In this document: piece after piece, positions 28,421-39,701 of the stretch
Layout: each line of letters opens with the position of its first letter
How positions within the stretch are numbered: the first letter of the stretch is position 1
Assembly: GCA_011800805.1 (NCBI GenBank)
Contig: MPNW01000064.1
Coordinates: 532,546-596,545, forward strand
Direction of reading: 5' to 3'
Length of the DNA: 64,000 nt
DNA from: Hirudo medicinalis
Taxonomy: Eukaryota; Annelida; Clitellata; Hirudinida; Hirudinidae
Program-made: the position numbers and the translations under genes
Notes under the pieces: generated by a model
Told to the model about the DNA's origin: nothing
What the model saw: the letters and a program-made list of their open reading frames with translations, nothing else
Databases searched by the model: none

Positions 28421-29261
28421 TCAACCTCTGGAAAGTTTGCAGTTTGTAGCAAAAACTCTGCTACCAGTGTAGTTGATGTTGCAGAAGACAGCGTTGTTGT
28501 CGTAATCCAACTCACCAACTAGGTATTCCGGGTTCACCTTCATCTAAGAATTTGGTTGAATAAGTTGAAAAATAACATATTTACACATCTGCATAAAGTT
28601 TTTTTTTACCGCGAAGAGCTACCTTGATGCTATTGAATGTATATTTTTTGTACAATGCATTAAATATGTTAAATTTGACAACATTTGTTTGCAAATGTTT
28701 ATTAACATTATTAACGTCTTTTATCAATGAAAACACATATATTATTACATATATAACATATCATGCATCTTATAACAACTTTAATTCTATACATGATGCA
28801 TAAAACATTGACATTTATAAATATTACTAATATTGAACATAAAATATAATTTCATAATAATATTACAAAAACATTGATAAATAAAATTAATAAAATGGTT
28901 TTGGCATCAAAAACATTAATCATGAGGCTGGCAATCGGTCTTCAAAGTAAAATAAAAACTCACCTTGAACGTGTAATTTCCTCTTGGTACTTCTGTGACA
29001 TCAATCCACTGGCAGTCGATATCGTGCATGTAAACATCAGCGCAACCGATTGATATCCCTGCAATTGATCGTCATATTCACCAACCAGTCTGTGACTGAC
29101 TGGAAGGAATATTTAATGTTCAACTAGATAAATGCAATCTTGGAAGTTGTACCAAATGTTTAACAAAGTCTGTCATACATTTTAATCACTTTATGCCGAA
29201 ATTTTGTTGAAGCCGAAAGATGATAAACAGATTGTGTTGTTTTTATGCATCATCACCATCA

Positions 29262-29302
<41 letters not shown>

Positions 29303-32300
29303 ACCACCACCACTACCACCAGCATCACCATCATCATCATCCTCATCATCATCCTCATCATAATCATCATCATCATCGTTGGCATCGCAATATTTAGAAT
29401 GCTTATAATTCATTTCCTTGCAAACAAGAATTTCCATTTGAGAGAAGTGGAAATTGCTGACGAAGTATTTCCAAGCAACTTGAGTGAATTAAATCTATTA
29501 ATTACAGAAGACACCTTAAAGAACGTATTTTAATTAAATACCAAGCATATGTCTATTTGTTTAGGTTTCTTCAATCCAAAAATATTCCCAATAAATTATC
29601 ATCCCTTCAATAAGAAAAGGATTGAAAAACAACGTTTCTTATTAATTCAAAACTTAAATGCTTTTAAGAAAGCGCTAAAACATTTCATAAACTCGTAATT
29701 CACTGATTATGTAATTTCATTATTCGTTTACAGTTTAGCAATTGACTTTATTGAAACGCATTAAAATTCCCTGGTAATAGGACGTCTGCTAGCGGGAGTT
29801 TTCCCTAAGGACGATCCTTTCCTTTTTGAATTCTCATTTATACATGCGTTTTTTTTGTTTCAATAAAAGGTTCTAAAAAGGAAAATAATCTATTAAACTT
29901 ATAAACTTAGACAAATTTGATATTTTATTACATTAGCATTAATCAAATATAATTATCATCACTATTTAGTTAACTAAAATTATTTCATAGATATTTGATT
30001 TTAGAAAAGTTCTCATTAAATATTTAATAAAGTTCTCTGTTTAATGATTGCAAGCAAAATTCATGAATTGTATAACTTAATGATTTAAAATAAAATGTTT
30101 AAAAACTAAAGTTGTTTTATCGCCAAATATCTCACATTCCAACTTAATGCTATTTCAAAATATGCACTTTTGGACATGGTATGGTATGAACATGGTACTT
30201 AGTATGTATATGGCATGATATGTATATGGTATGGTACATGGTATATAGTATGTACATGGTATGATATGTACTTGGTATGTAATTGGTATGGTATGTACAT
30301 GGTATATAGTATGTACATGGTATGATATGTACATGGTATATAGTATGTACATGGTATGGAACAAAAGTAAAAATTTTCAATAAATTTAATCAATTTCTTG
30401 GCAAAGGCTTAGCTGACATAAAGCGATCTTAAAATGTAATCACATGGATTCGATGCATTAAAAATATATTAATTAAGTTGATATTTAGGACGGATAAGAA
30501 GTCCGTCATTAACTGCCAACGTTGGAAATTTGAAATCATCAACAACAACAAAAACAAAATCAATACGATAAACAAGCGAAAGTTAAATTTACGAATAATT
30601 TAAAAGGAAGATAAAAAATATAAGTATTTCGTAAAATGGTTAAATGTTTTAATAGACTGTAATGAATCATTTGATTAGCCTAATCATTATAAAATAACGA
30701 TTTTTTTAGCAATTATAATTGCGTTGTCATAATTAAGTGTCAAATAATAATAATAACAATGAAAATACTATAATATTATCTCATTTCTCACAATAATAAT
30801 GATCCTTGTGATGATTGTGATGTTGATGGTGATAGTGATGATGATGATGATGATAATAACATTAATAGGGCTGCAGGTAAATTATTTTTTTTAATCTCGA
30901 TTAATAATTAACCGCACCATCTTACTTTTCTTATAATTTCCCAACTTATTTCGTCTTTATCCAAAAATTAATTGTATTCAAGAAAAAATGTTCACAATAG
31001 AAGTTTAGAAATAGTTTTTTGTGGTTTATTAATTGACATCGTATGTTTATAAGCGCAATTCAGTACGTCCGGTTTTTGCGCACAATAATAATATAAAAAT
31101 GTAAATGCAAATGTTGTTCATTTATATTTTATGCCATAAGTATAGCTTTTTGTTAAACATTTATACAGCGCTCCTTCCCAAGGGCTCTTGCGGCAGTGCA
31201 GGCTGGGTTTTCAAGAACGCAACCCATTCGGCCAACCGGACTACCATATGGAAAGCCGGAAGCCAAAGAAATAACAAGATATAAAAACAAGTAGTTACAG
31301 AACATAAAATAGGTGAATATATTTTATAAATTAGTAAAATAATTTATTTAAAAAGTATAGCAATTTAACTTGTTGAATACGAAATGATCTTTAATGTTGA
31401 ATGGGCTTTGGATGGAACTTTTTTTTATGCCCCGGTGTTCTGACTGGAAGGAATATTTTCATTCAACTATTTAAATACAATCTTGGAAGTTGTACCAAAT
31501 GTTCTCATGTTTTAACAAAGTCTGTCTTACGTTTTGATCGCTAGCATTTTTGTTGAAGCCGAAAGGTGATAAACTGATTAAGTGTTGTTTTTATGCAGCA
31601 TCATCATCATCGTCACCATCACCATCGACATCGTCGTCGTCATTGTTTTCACCGTCATCGTCATCGCCAACGTCATCAACATCATCATATGATTGTAGTT
31701 CATTTCTCAAATAAAATATGTGAAATGATGTGTTTGATGGAATTACAAGCCTTTCTGGGGTATAAAATGCTATAAATAAGCGTAAGGAATTTTTAAATAA
31801 TATAAAACCAGCTGTCAATTTACTGTTTGAATCAATGAAACGAATTGAAATGAATTAAGTAATTTATATTATTGTTTGATTATAAAATGTTTGATGATTA
31901 AATACTTGATCACAGGCGGATGACCAACAAACTTCCTAAGCCTCACGAAATGTAATCAGGAAACTGAGTTGAAATTTTAACAAGATTTGAGGTATCACGG
32001 CATATATTACAAACACCTAATGATGATTTACAATGTTTTGAAACTTTAAAAACCCAAAAACTTCAAAAATTGCTTCTTAAATTTTCTTAAAACTGAATTC
32101 GCCACGAAATGTTGCAACTTTCAAGCCATTTTATTTTATGTGTTAATTTTCACAATTTGTTTTTCTAAAAAGTTAAAATTTGATTTTTCGAAGTATATAT
32201 CGATGGCAGATGAATAATTGTGAGTTGTGCTTTAAATTAAAAGATCAAACTACAATTTCCTTCTGAAAAATTGCTTGTCCAAAGATTTGCCAGGGTTGAA

Positions 32301-35300
32301 TGGTTGCGCCTTATGCAAAGTGATTCATTTAGGAAAACTCGATTTACGAGGTTCTTGCAGTACAACACTGAGATCCATTTTTCTATTCAAAGTTTTAATT
32401 TTTATAAATTATTTATTTATAAGTGACAAATGGTGAACTTGACATCTTATACATTTGTTTACATTTGTTTTCGAAAGCTTTGATAAATCACATTGTAACA
32501 TCGATGAAAATCAAGGAAAGCTGCCTCACCTTGATCTCCGAATCCGGCACAGGCATATTTTTTAGGCACTTCTTCCATGCAGTAGTTGTCTTCGAGACAA
32601 AAACTGGCTTTATGACCGTGGGCAACACGATTTCCCAAATTATCTATGATGTCATATTCTGCAAAGTTGCTCATGCTATGGTAATGTCTGAAAAAGGAAA
32701 TGAATTTCGAGATGTTTCCGTGACATGAATATTCATTTGTCACGAATGATATCGGCTGCAAAAAAGATGGATGGATATTATCCAATGCATAGCAACAAAT
32801 GGTTTGTAAGGGCTTCATGTTTGATTCTTTGTTCGCTGTATTCCGTAAATTTTCCCTCAAAATGACGCCAAAACCCCTAACCCACTCGCATCTTTTTCTA
32901 AAATTCGTCACAATCTTAAAATCCTCGGCACAAATCGTTACATAATAACGTGGTCAAAGTTTATTTACGATAATTTCCGAGAATATTATGAATTTGTAGA
33001 ATTTTTGAAGGTAATGGAATAGAAACTTACAAATCTAGTGGAGAGTTCAAACAACTCACCTGTGACACAAGTGCCACTCCCAGGTTTCTTTCCTGCTGAA
33101 AGGCTTGAATTCCGAAGTGCCGAAGTTCCAGGTCATCGCTGAGAAACGGAGGAGTCTCCTTCTCATCAATTGCCAATCTTCGAACAATTTTCGTGAAAAC
33201 ATTTCAATCAGCTTCCATTCAAATGATCTACGAAACTCACTGATAAAATATCACAAATATAATAACGAAATATACAAATTCTGCATACCTTCACTCTAAT
33301 TTGGCAAAATTAAGACAGACATTTTTAAACGACGGAACCCGACGAAAACTTTGAAACAATTTATGTTTGTTGACATTTGTCTTACAATCTCACTTTAATA
33401 ATAATAAAATTGTTTATCAAATATGAAACCAGTGCAAACATTCAAGTCTCGTGAACCTCTTTCCCTCGCTTTGATTTTGAAAGCTTCAGGAGCAGCACAG
33501 TTTTCTTCCATAGCGCATTGGAGGTGAGCAAGAGGCAAGTCCTGCAAGTACATGGAACTCTGGATCAAGGTAGCATTTGGCACCAAATCAGGAAGTTCTG
33601 AAAAATGAAGGTTGGATCCTCAAAAGTTTAATTATAGGATTTAAAAGAAATTTTGTTTCCACAAAATTTAAGAGCTGAAGAAGTTAACCGTAGCCTATCG
33701 AAAATGTTATCTATCGACATTATCTCTTAAGAAACATGTCTACAATTGGAATATCTGATATAAGATCATTATTTCACTCACTGAAACTGCACATGACTCC
33801 AGCCACCACTTTAGCGTTGGTTTTGCAGATGGTTGATTGTCCGAATTGCTGATGATGGCAATCTGATAACCTCTCTTCTTTTCCGTCACACTCAATGCCT
33901 GCTGCCAACTTTTTCAAGCCATCTCCCCGGAAGTGGTTCCCCTGTTTGAAAGCAATAAAAAACTTATAACAAGCAATCATGAAAGCAGTTCATGCATGAC
34001 GAGGGAATTCAATTCAGGTTATGAATATTGAGGTTATGAGAGTTTCGGACCAAAGTTCAGCTCTGAATAGCTAGCAAACAATCTAAATACCTGGTCTCAG
34101 CGTCACTCCTTTCGCATTCAAATCAGGAAAGAACCATCTGTGTGTACTGTTCTCAATGACGTCATATTCAGCTGATGAACTTAAATCTTTGATAGAGGCA
34201 GGAAAACAATTCCCAGGCAGATCAGAAAGAGATTATTTCACATCTGCAGATCTGGCTTCCTGGGTCTCACCATGGACGGCTCATTCGCTCCCGACCACCA
34301 CTCTCTGAGCCCGGAGTGAGATCACCCACAGCTCTTAATGAAAATAGCGACGCAGCAATTAAGTTTGGCTGCCTCAATGTGCGCTCAATAGCTGAAAAAG
34401 TCGATATCCTGTTGGACATCGTACCCTTGAATGGGATCGGAGTCTCGATGCTCGTTGAGACTTGGCATGATGATGGCTCGGTTGCCCTTCAACGGCTGCG
34501 GCGAGCGGGCTACTCAGTTGTTGACCGGCCTCGTCCGCGTGAGGGTCGTGCCCAGAAATCTCTCCTTACTAACCATGGTAATCTGACTGTGATTGCAACT
34601 GAAGTCAACTTCGTTCCCTCGATATCAACTGTACCTCGAAGACTTTTGAATACCTGGCAGTTCAGGTCCGGTCAAGCAATGAGCACATCAACGTCCTAAC
34701 CATCTATAGGACAGGTGCAATCACAGTTCTACCTTGAACTCTCAGAAATCCTTGAAAGAATGGTGATTGCTTCCACGCGGTTCTTTGTGGCTGGTGACAT
34801 CAATATTCATCTTGAATGACAGGAGGACCCGGAGAATCGGACCTTTCGAAACCTTATTGCATCACTTGGATTGAGACTTATTATTGACGGCACTACTCAT
34901 GATTGGGGAGGAACCCTAGACATTGTTCTTGAGAGACACTCAGAGAGCATTCCACCCACCTGTGTTCTTAACTTAGACACTGGATTATCCGATCATCGCC
35001 TACTTCTTTGGACAACTACATTTCTGACCAAGCGGCCCTCCCCAGAGGTCCACTTTGTGCGTCGTTGGCGTGGACTTGATATCCACCGTCTCTCGGAGCT
35101 CATCCTGGACTCGCCTCTGTGCAGCCCGGAGATATGGACTGTGACTGGTCCTGATCAGATGGCAACATTGTGCAACCAGGTGCTCACTGATCTCTTGGAT
35201 ATACAGCTCCCGACAGAAATCCTTCGGTCTCATGGACATCGCCAGCCTTGGTTTGATGCCCCGTGTTCGGGGGAGAGGCGAAACCTCCGCAAGCTCAGAA

Positions 35301-38300
35301 AGAAAAAAGGTGTCGCCACAAATGATCTCAGAGCTGCCACTTGAGCTTACTCTCGATTCCTTTGAGCGAGGAGATTTGCCTACTACTCCAAACTGGAGGA
35401 AAAACATCCTGGAAAGCGCTGGCGGTTGATCAGAGAGTCGACGACCATTGGAAGTGTTGTTCCGACATTGGCCTGTCAATCAAATCTATAGAAAATACGT
35501 AAATGACAAGCTAAGTGACATAAGCAATTCAACTAATGGAGCTCCGCCACCAGACTTCACTGACCGTCAGCAGGGTTCAGAGTTATCATGTTTTTCACAG
35601 ACGTCGCATGAAGAGGTATCACGACTAACTCCCTCCCAAATAAACAAAGCAAGATGGACCCCATCCCAACCTCCTGGCTTCTGAAGGAGCTCACTGAGTT
35701 AATAACCCCTTTTCTAGTTTCATTATTTAATAAATCTCTGGCATCTGGAGAGGTTCTCGTACTCTTCAAAGTTGCTCAGGTTAGTCCAGTGAAAAAGAAA
35801 CCCACCCTCGACCCGAACCAGCCGTCATCGTTCCGACCCATATCCAACCTCAGTGTCATCTCTAAGCTCTAAGCCAAGGAGCGATTGGTGCTGAAACTTG
35901 TCCTAACCTATACTTCCGCCAACTCAGTCGGCCCACCGTCGGCATCACTCTACTGAAACAGCGGTATTGAAGGTGGTCTCTGATATTCGGATGGCGATTG
36001 ACAGAGGCAATGTGGCGATTCTTCTTCTTCTTGACATGTCTGCGGCATTTGATACACTGGATCACAATATCCTCATTGAGAGGCTTGATCGAACATTTGC
36101 CATACGCCAGATGGCATTGGACTGGCTCAGATCCTACTTAAAAACCAGAAGTCAACTTATTGTAACTGCGTCTGCAGATCCAGTTACTCAAAACGTCTCG
36201 TCGGGAGTCCCGCAGGGGTCTGTCCTTGGACCGATTCTCTTCTCCCTTTATGTGGCAGAAATTGAGCAACTTGTTGCTCGCCTTGGCTTCCATAGCCACC
36301 AGTATGCTGATGACATGCGAATATATGCATATTGTGAGCCACAGAATACGCCTCATCTTGCTCTTCGCATGGCTGAGTGTTTCAGTGATGTCACGTCCTG
36401 GACTTCTTCCAAAGGATTCAGATTGAACAGAGGCAAGACGGAGGCCATCTGGTTTTATCCTGCTTCCTTCCCACCAGTTCAACTGTCGGGAGTCAGTATC
36501 ACCCCATCGGCGGTGGTGAGAAACCTCGGTGTTTACCTTGACACATCATTGTCAATGGAAAATCATGCTGGAGACATTCATGGCACGACATTCTGTGCCT
36601 CATGACGTCCTTACGGCCCTTGTGATCCAGCTTGTCTTGACAAAACTGGACTACTGTAATTCAGTCCTGTATGGCTCCAGCAAATGGGCCTTACATAAAC
36701 TTCAGGTGGTCATGAATACAGCAACTAGGCTCATCTTTAACGCCCGGCTCACTGATCATGTGTCACCATTACTGGATGATCTTCACTGGCTCCCCATCAC
36801 AAAACGAATACCTTACAAGATAGCTCTCGTGGTTTACAAAGCGTGGTTTACAAAGGTTTACACTCATCGGTCTCCCCAATACCTACATGAACTCCTCACT
36901 ACAGCGGCCTCTCGACTTTGGGAGGGTCTCGCTCCGCTCGTCTGACACCATTAATTTTATCATACCAAGGACCCGCCGTGTGCACTACAGAGACAGATCC
37001 TTCCATGCATGTGGACCGCGGACGTGGAATGATCGTCTCATGTCAGATCGTCTGAGACATTGACATTGTTCAAAAATAACCTTAAAACTCATCTATTTAA
37101 CCTTCCCAGTCATTAACATTTGGTTTTAAATCCAGCTCTCTCGACTGTAGGACTGATTGATTTGATTGCCGTAGTGCCTTTTATATCCTGTCATGGATGC
37201 TTTCGGCACTTTAAATATAAGCTTTAAATAAATAAAAATAAATAAATATGATAAACACCATTTTATATACATATTATATATGTTGTGGTATTGTTACCAT
37301 TTATTACCAGGTCCTTCGAGAAGTGTGTGAGGCCGCAAAAGCAGCAGTCTCCAAAGCAAACTCGCGCACGATCGCAAATCAGCGAAAGATTTATTTCTTG
37401 CGCGAGGGCTTCGCACACCTCTGCAGAAAGAGNGGAGGACAGGCTTCAATACAGCAACGCGCTCAAAGCAGATAAGTATGCAGATCTGTCGATGGACCTG
37501 GAAGCGAAGGGATACCGGACAGACCTGTTCCCCATTGAGGTTGGCTCAAGGGGCGTAGTCGGCAGGTCGACATATGCTTTCCTCGCGAAGATTGGATTGT
37601 CTAGCCGAGAAAGAAAGAAGGCTATGACAAGGATGTCTGAGGCCGCAGAAGCGGCATCATTCTGGATCTGGCACATGAGGAGCCCGAAGAAATCTTAAGC
37701 CACTTCATGAAAGCCGGAGAAAGCCGTCGACCTCCGGTGTAAATGATCCACCGAACGACGGGGCCAAAGCATTGGCCGAGAGACGCGCGGTATTGTCGGG
37801 TGGAATGGACCGACCGCGGGCTCGCAAAGCACTATGGACTGCGGACCAAACCGCGGTCGCGTAAAGGCCCGCGGTCAAGTCCCGAAAATTTCTATCTCGC
37901 CTGCAATAACTAATTAATTAGATTGACATCAACATTCCATGATAACACATATTCTCATGCTTGGAGAATATTTTATATCTTGATTAGAAAATTTTACCAC
38001 AATATGCTACTATTGGATAATGGCACATCAATGAATGAATATTTCTGATGAATTTAATATATTTATAATGAATATTTGTAATTAAACATTGATGTGTGCG
38101 TCAAAATGAATTGAAATTGTAGTTAGTTAAAATGATTTATTACAACTTCTGTTTTAATCAAAGTTATTTAATACTAATTTTTTATTTTTGAATATTTCAA
38201 AAATTTAAACAAATGTTTTGGATTTATTCCGTTTAGATGTTTAAATGTTGTATTCCACCGATTGTGATAAATTTTAAAATTGTTTGCAAACGAATAAATC

Positions 38301-39121
38301 TCCATGTCAGTAATAATGAATGCCACCTTAATCACGTGACTGGCGTACCCTAGTCCTGCCTGCTTGCATGCCACCCTAGCTTCAAGGAGGGTCCACCTGT
38401 CAGCGCAAATGACGCCCCAGATACCTTCAACTTTGACCTCCACACGACCTTCCAGAGCATTTCTTCCCCCAACAATTCTCAATTCGTAAGCCTGGATTTT
38501 CATAATGGAAAAATATTTCATAAAAATTCCTTTAATTTTATTGTCTTACATCACTTATTCTAATTTGCTTTGTTCACAAAAATAAATATTAAATAAACTA
38601 TTTATTTTTTCGATGTGTTAACATATTTCGTAAATTAAATTTTGTATTTTGATTTTATATTTTAAACACTTAAAAAATCATGAAATTAAAATCAAAAAGA
38701 TATTTCAAAATTATTTGAAGGTTGCTTTCCGAGCAGATGCAATGACATGTCATCACAAATGTCATCATTTTATGAAGCAGTGCCCTTCATGAACTATTAA
38801 AAATGTTAGCCAGCTTAAAAATTCCAGTGACGTTCAAAAATGAATAAACGAATAAATAATTAATTAGATAAGCAAATAAAAAAAAATATTATTCAGATTA
38901 AAAAGAAGAAAGCCAACTTCCGTGTTGCGTAGATTTTTGTTTGGTTTAATTGGTTGCATCCTTTCCATGCTGAGCATGTCAAGGTAGAGAGGATTCTTCA
39001 GAAGAATTTCTTGCCTTTGGTCGGCTGCATCTCGAGAAACTTTGGTCGTTGTTTGTCCAATTGTTTCAACGAGTATCAGGGACAACGTCAACAAGCAACA
39101 ATATTTAGCGAAAGAATGCAT
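28421..39121 (-). CDS. LOXL: Lysyl oxidase-like protein with one SRCR domain
   Basis: A secreted copper amine oxidase that cross-links collagen and other matrix proteins. Eight minus-strand exons: 39121-38918 (signal peptide, [17 protein letters not shown]), about 38491-38327 and 33941-33782 (one SRCR domain split in two: [19 protein letters not shown], then [14 protein letters not shown]), 33598-about 33457 (start of catalytic domain, [17 protein letters not shown]), about 33177-33060, 32687-32530, 29058-28964 and 28543-28421. The copper site [13 protein letters not shown] is intact across exons 5-6. [10 protein letters not shown] contains the lysine, and [12 protein letters not shown] the tyrosine, that form the lysyl tyrosylquinone cofactor. 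The C-terminus is short (CKLSRG, stop). The junction between exons 4 and 5 is the least certain. Vertebrate LOXL2-4 have four SRCR domains; one is a known invertebrate arrangement. Introns hold several repeats and a LINE. Confidence 0.93.
29095..29400 (+). repeat. Dispersed repeat with CAT/ATC microsatellite tail, copy 1
   Basis: About 150 bp (CTGACTGGAAGGAATATTT ... TGTTGAAGCCGAAAG ... TTTTTATGCA) followed by a trinucleotide run of ATC/GTC type (29246-29372). The same body followed by the same kind of run is at 31439-31690. The low-complexity frames across the run (poly-Asp or poly-Ile) are not genes. Confidence 0.7.
29640..29890 (+). mobile_element. 5'-truncated LINE family B copy (3' end only)
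   Basis: Encodes the last codons [15 protein letters not shown] then stop, followed by the same 3' UTR as 5580-5850 (shared AGGACG, GCTAGCGGGA or CTAGCGGGA, and AGGACGATCCTTTCC). Extreme 5' truncation is the normal product of target-primed reverse transcription. Confidence 0.75.
30165..30362. repeat. Tandem minisatellite of TATGTACATGG-type units
   Basis: About 200 bp built from variants of ATGGTAT, ATAGTATGTACATGGTATG and ATATGTACATGG. The units contain GTAC-centred palindromes and recur at roughly 10-11 bp and about 34 bp. The minus-strand frames rich in Tyr/His/Thr across it are artefacts of the repeat. Confidence 0.8.
30868..30920 (+). repeat. hAT MITE terminus-like fragment
   Basis: Starts TAGGGCTGCAGGTAAATT and runs through AATCTCGATTAATAATTAACCG. 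The first eleven bases equal the termini of the complete MITE at 53411-53955. No second end was found nearby. Confidence 0.4.
31161..31252 (-). repeat. SINE fragment, copy D (in LOXL intron)
   Basis: On the minus strand it begins CCGGTTGGCCGAATGGGTTG, the best-preserved A box in the family and close to the start of a tRNA-Leu or tRNA-Ser gene (TGGCCGAGTGG). It continues through GCAAGAGCCCTTGGG and TATAAATG. The 3' hairpin is missing. Confidence 0.65.
31439..31690 (+). repeat. Dispersed repeat with CAT/ATC microsatellite tail, copy 2
   Basis: Shares with copy 1 the segments GACTGGAAGGAATATTT, CAATCTTGGAAGTTGTACCA, AACAAAGTCTGTC, TTTTTGTTGAAGCCGAAAG and the ATC-type run starting near 31598. 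The pair are about 2.2 kb apart in the same LOXL intron. Confidence 0.7.
34316..37245 (+). mobile_element. CR1/L2-like LINE, nearly full ORF2 but dead
   Basis: The endonuclease part (34340-35060) shows [37 protein letters not shown] and [10 protein letters not shown]. The reverse transcriptase part (35650-36930) shows [41 protein letters not shown] and the catalytic YADDMRIY. The thumb ends with [20 protein letters not shown]. Frames break near 34700, 34820, 35340, 35870 and 36600, so it is inactive. It ends at a hairpin (37173-37210) and an AATAAATAAAAATAAATAAA tail. It sits in the large LOXL intron that splits the SRCR domain, on the strand opposite to LOXL. Confidence 0.88.
37285..37900 (+). 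mobile_element. GC-rich LINE fragment (second family), RT C-terminus
   Basis: The frame 37440-37698 reads [36 protein letters not shown], and [13 protein letters not shown]. This resembles the C-terminal tail seen in many invertebrate LINE polyproteins (xLFPVEVGCRGF...AExxSxWLW). An N at 37432 and stops upstream show a poor copy. The following 200 bp (37700-37900) are strikingly GC-rich (CCGCGGTC, GGACCGACCGCGGGC) against an AT-rich background, as a foreign 3' UTR would be. Confidence 0.6.
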
Positions 39122-39701
39122 GATTAATAAACAACGGTAAGGGCTGAAATGTTACTATTTAAATAGAAACTAATGATTGCCACTACAACTGTTTACTTAA
39201 TTTCTGCCGGGATCTTACTTGAACTGATGTCTCCCAAAAAGCGATGCAAGTTTAAAGAGTTTTTGAAGTTGGTACGAACTTGTAAAAATCTCTGGAAATT
39301 GAACATGTGTCAGTCAGGAAGACTTTGGATCCTCGTACAACTTCAATCAATTCTAAGGTCCAGATCTTGGTTTCATTAATTCACTTAAAAATGCAACTGA
39401 AGACAATCGCAGGAGTTTTTAAACTGTGGTGAGTCTGTAATGTGTCTTTACGAAATTGAATTTTAAATTTGTCATGACAGATGACAGACAGGCAACAAGT
39501 TGAAAACATGCAGAGAACAATTCTTTTTTGACTTTCAATGTTCAAACAAAGCATGTTTCACTAAATACATCTTACCACGAAATTGGCGCTTTGAACTCAA
39601 TAGCATTAAGTTTTTCAGACAAAAAAATTTAGTCGAAATAAAAAATAAAAATTAACTAACTGTCGTTGAATAACCACATCCTAGATCTACTTAGCATTTG
39701 G
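39122..39701. other. Short spacer between LOXL start and GPCR 3' end
   Basis: 580 bp with the LOXL promoter and the GPCR 3' UTR, both genes being on the minus strand. No element is clearly recognisable. Confidence 0.5.

Noticed and set aside
29191..29533. Open frames on both strands rich in Asp, Met, Ile or Thr
   Set aside because: They are translations of the ATC/GTC trinucleotide run; no gene.
30150..30393. Three overlapping minus-strand frames rich in Tyr/His/Thr/Pro
   Set aside because: They all translate the TATGTACATGG minisatellite in three frames.
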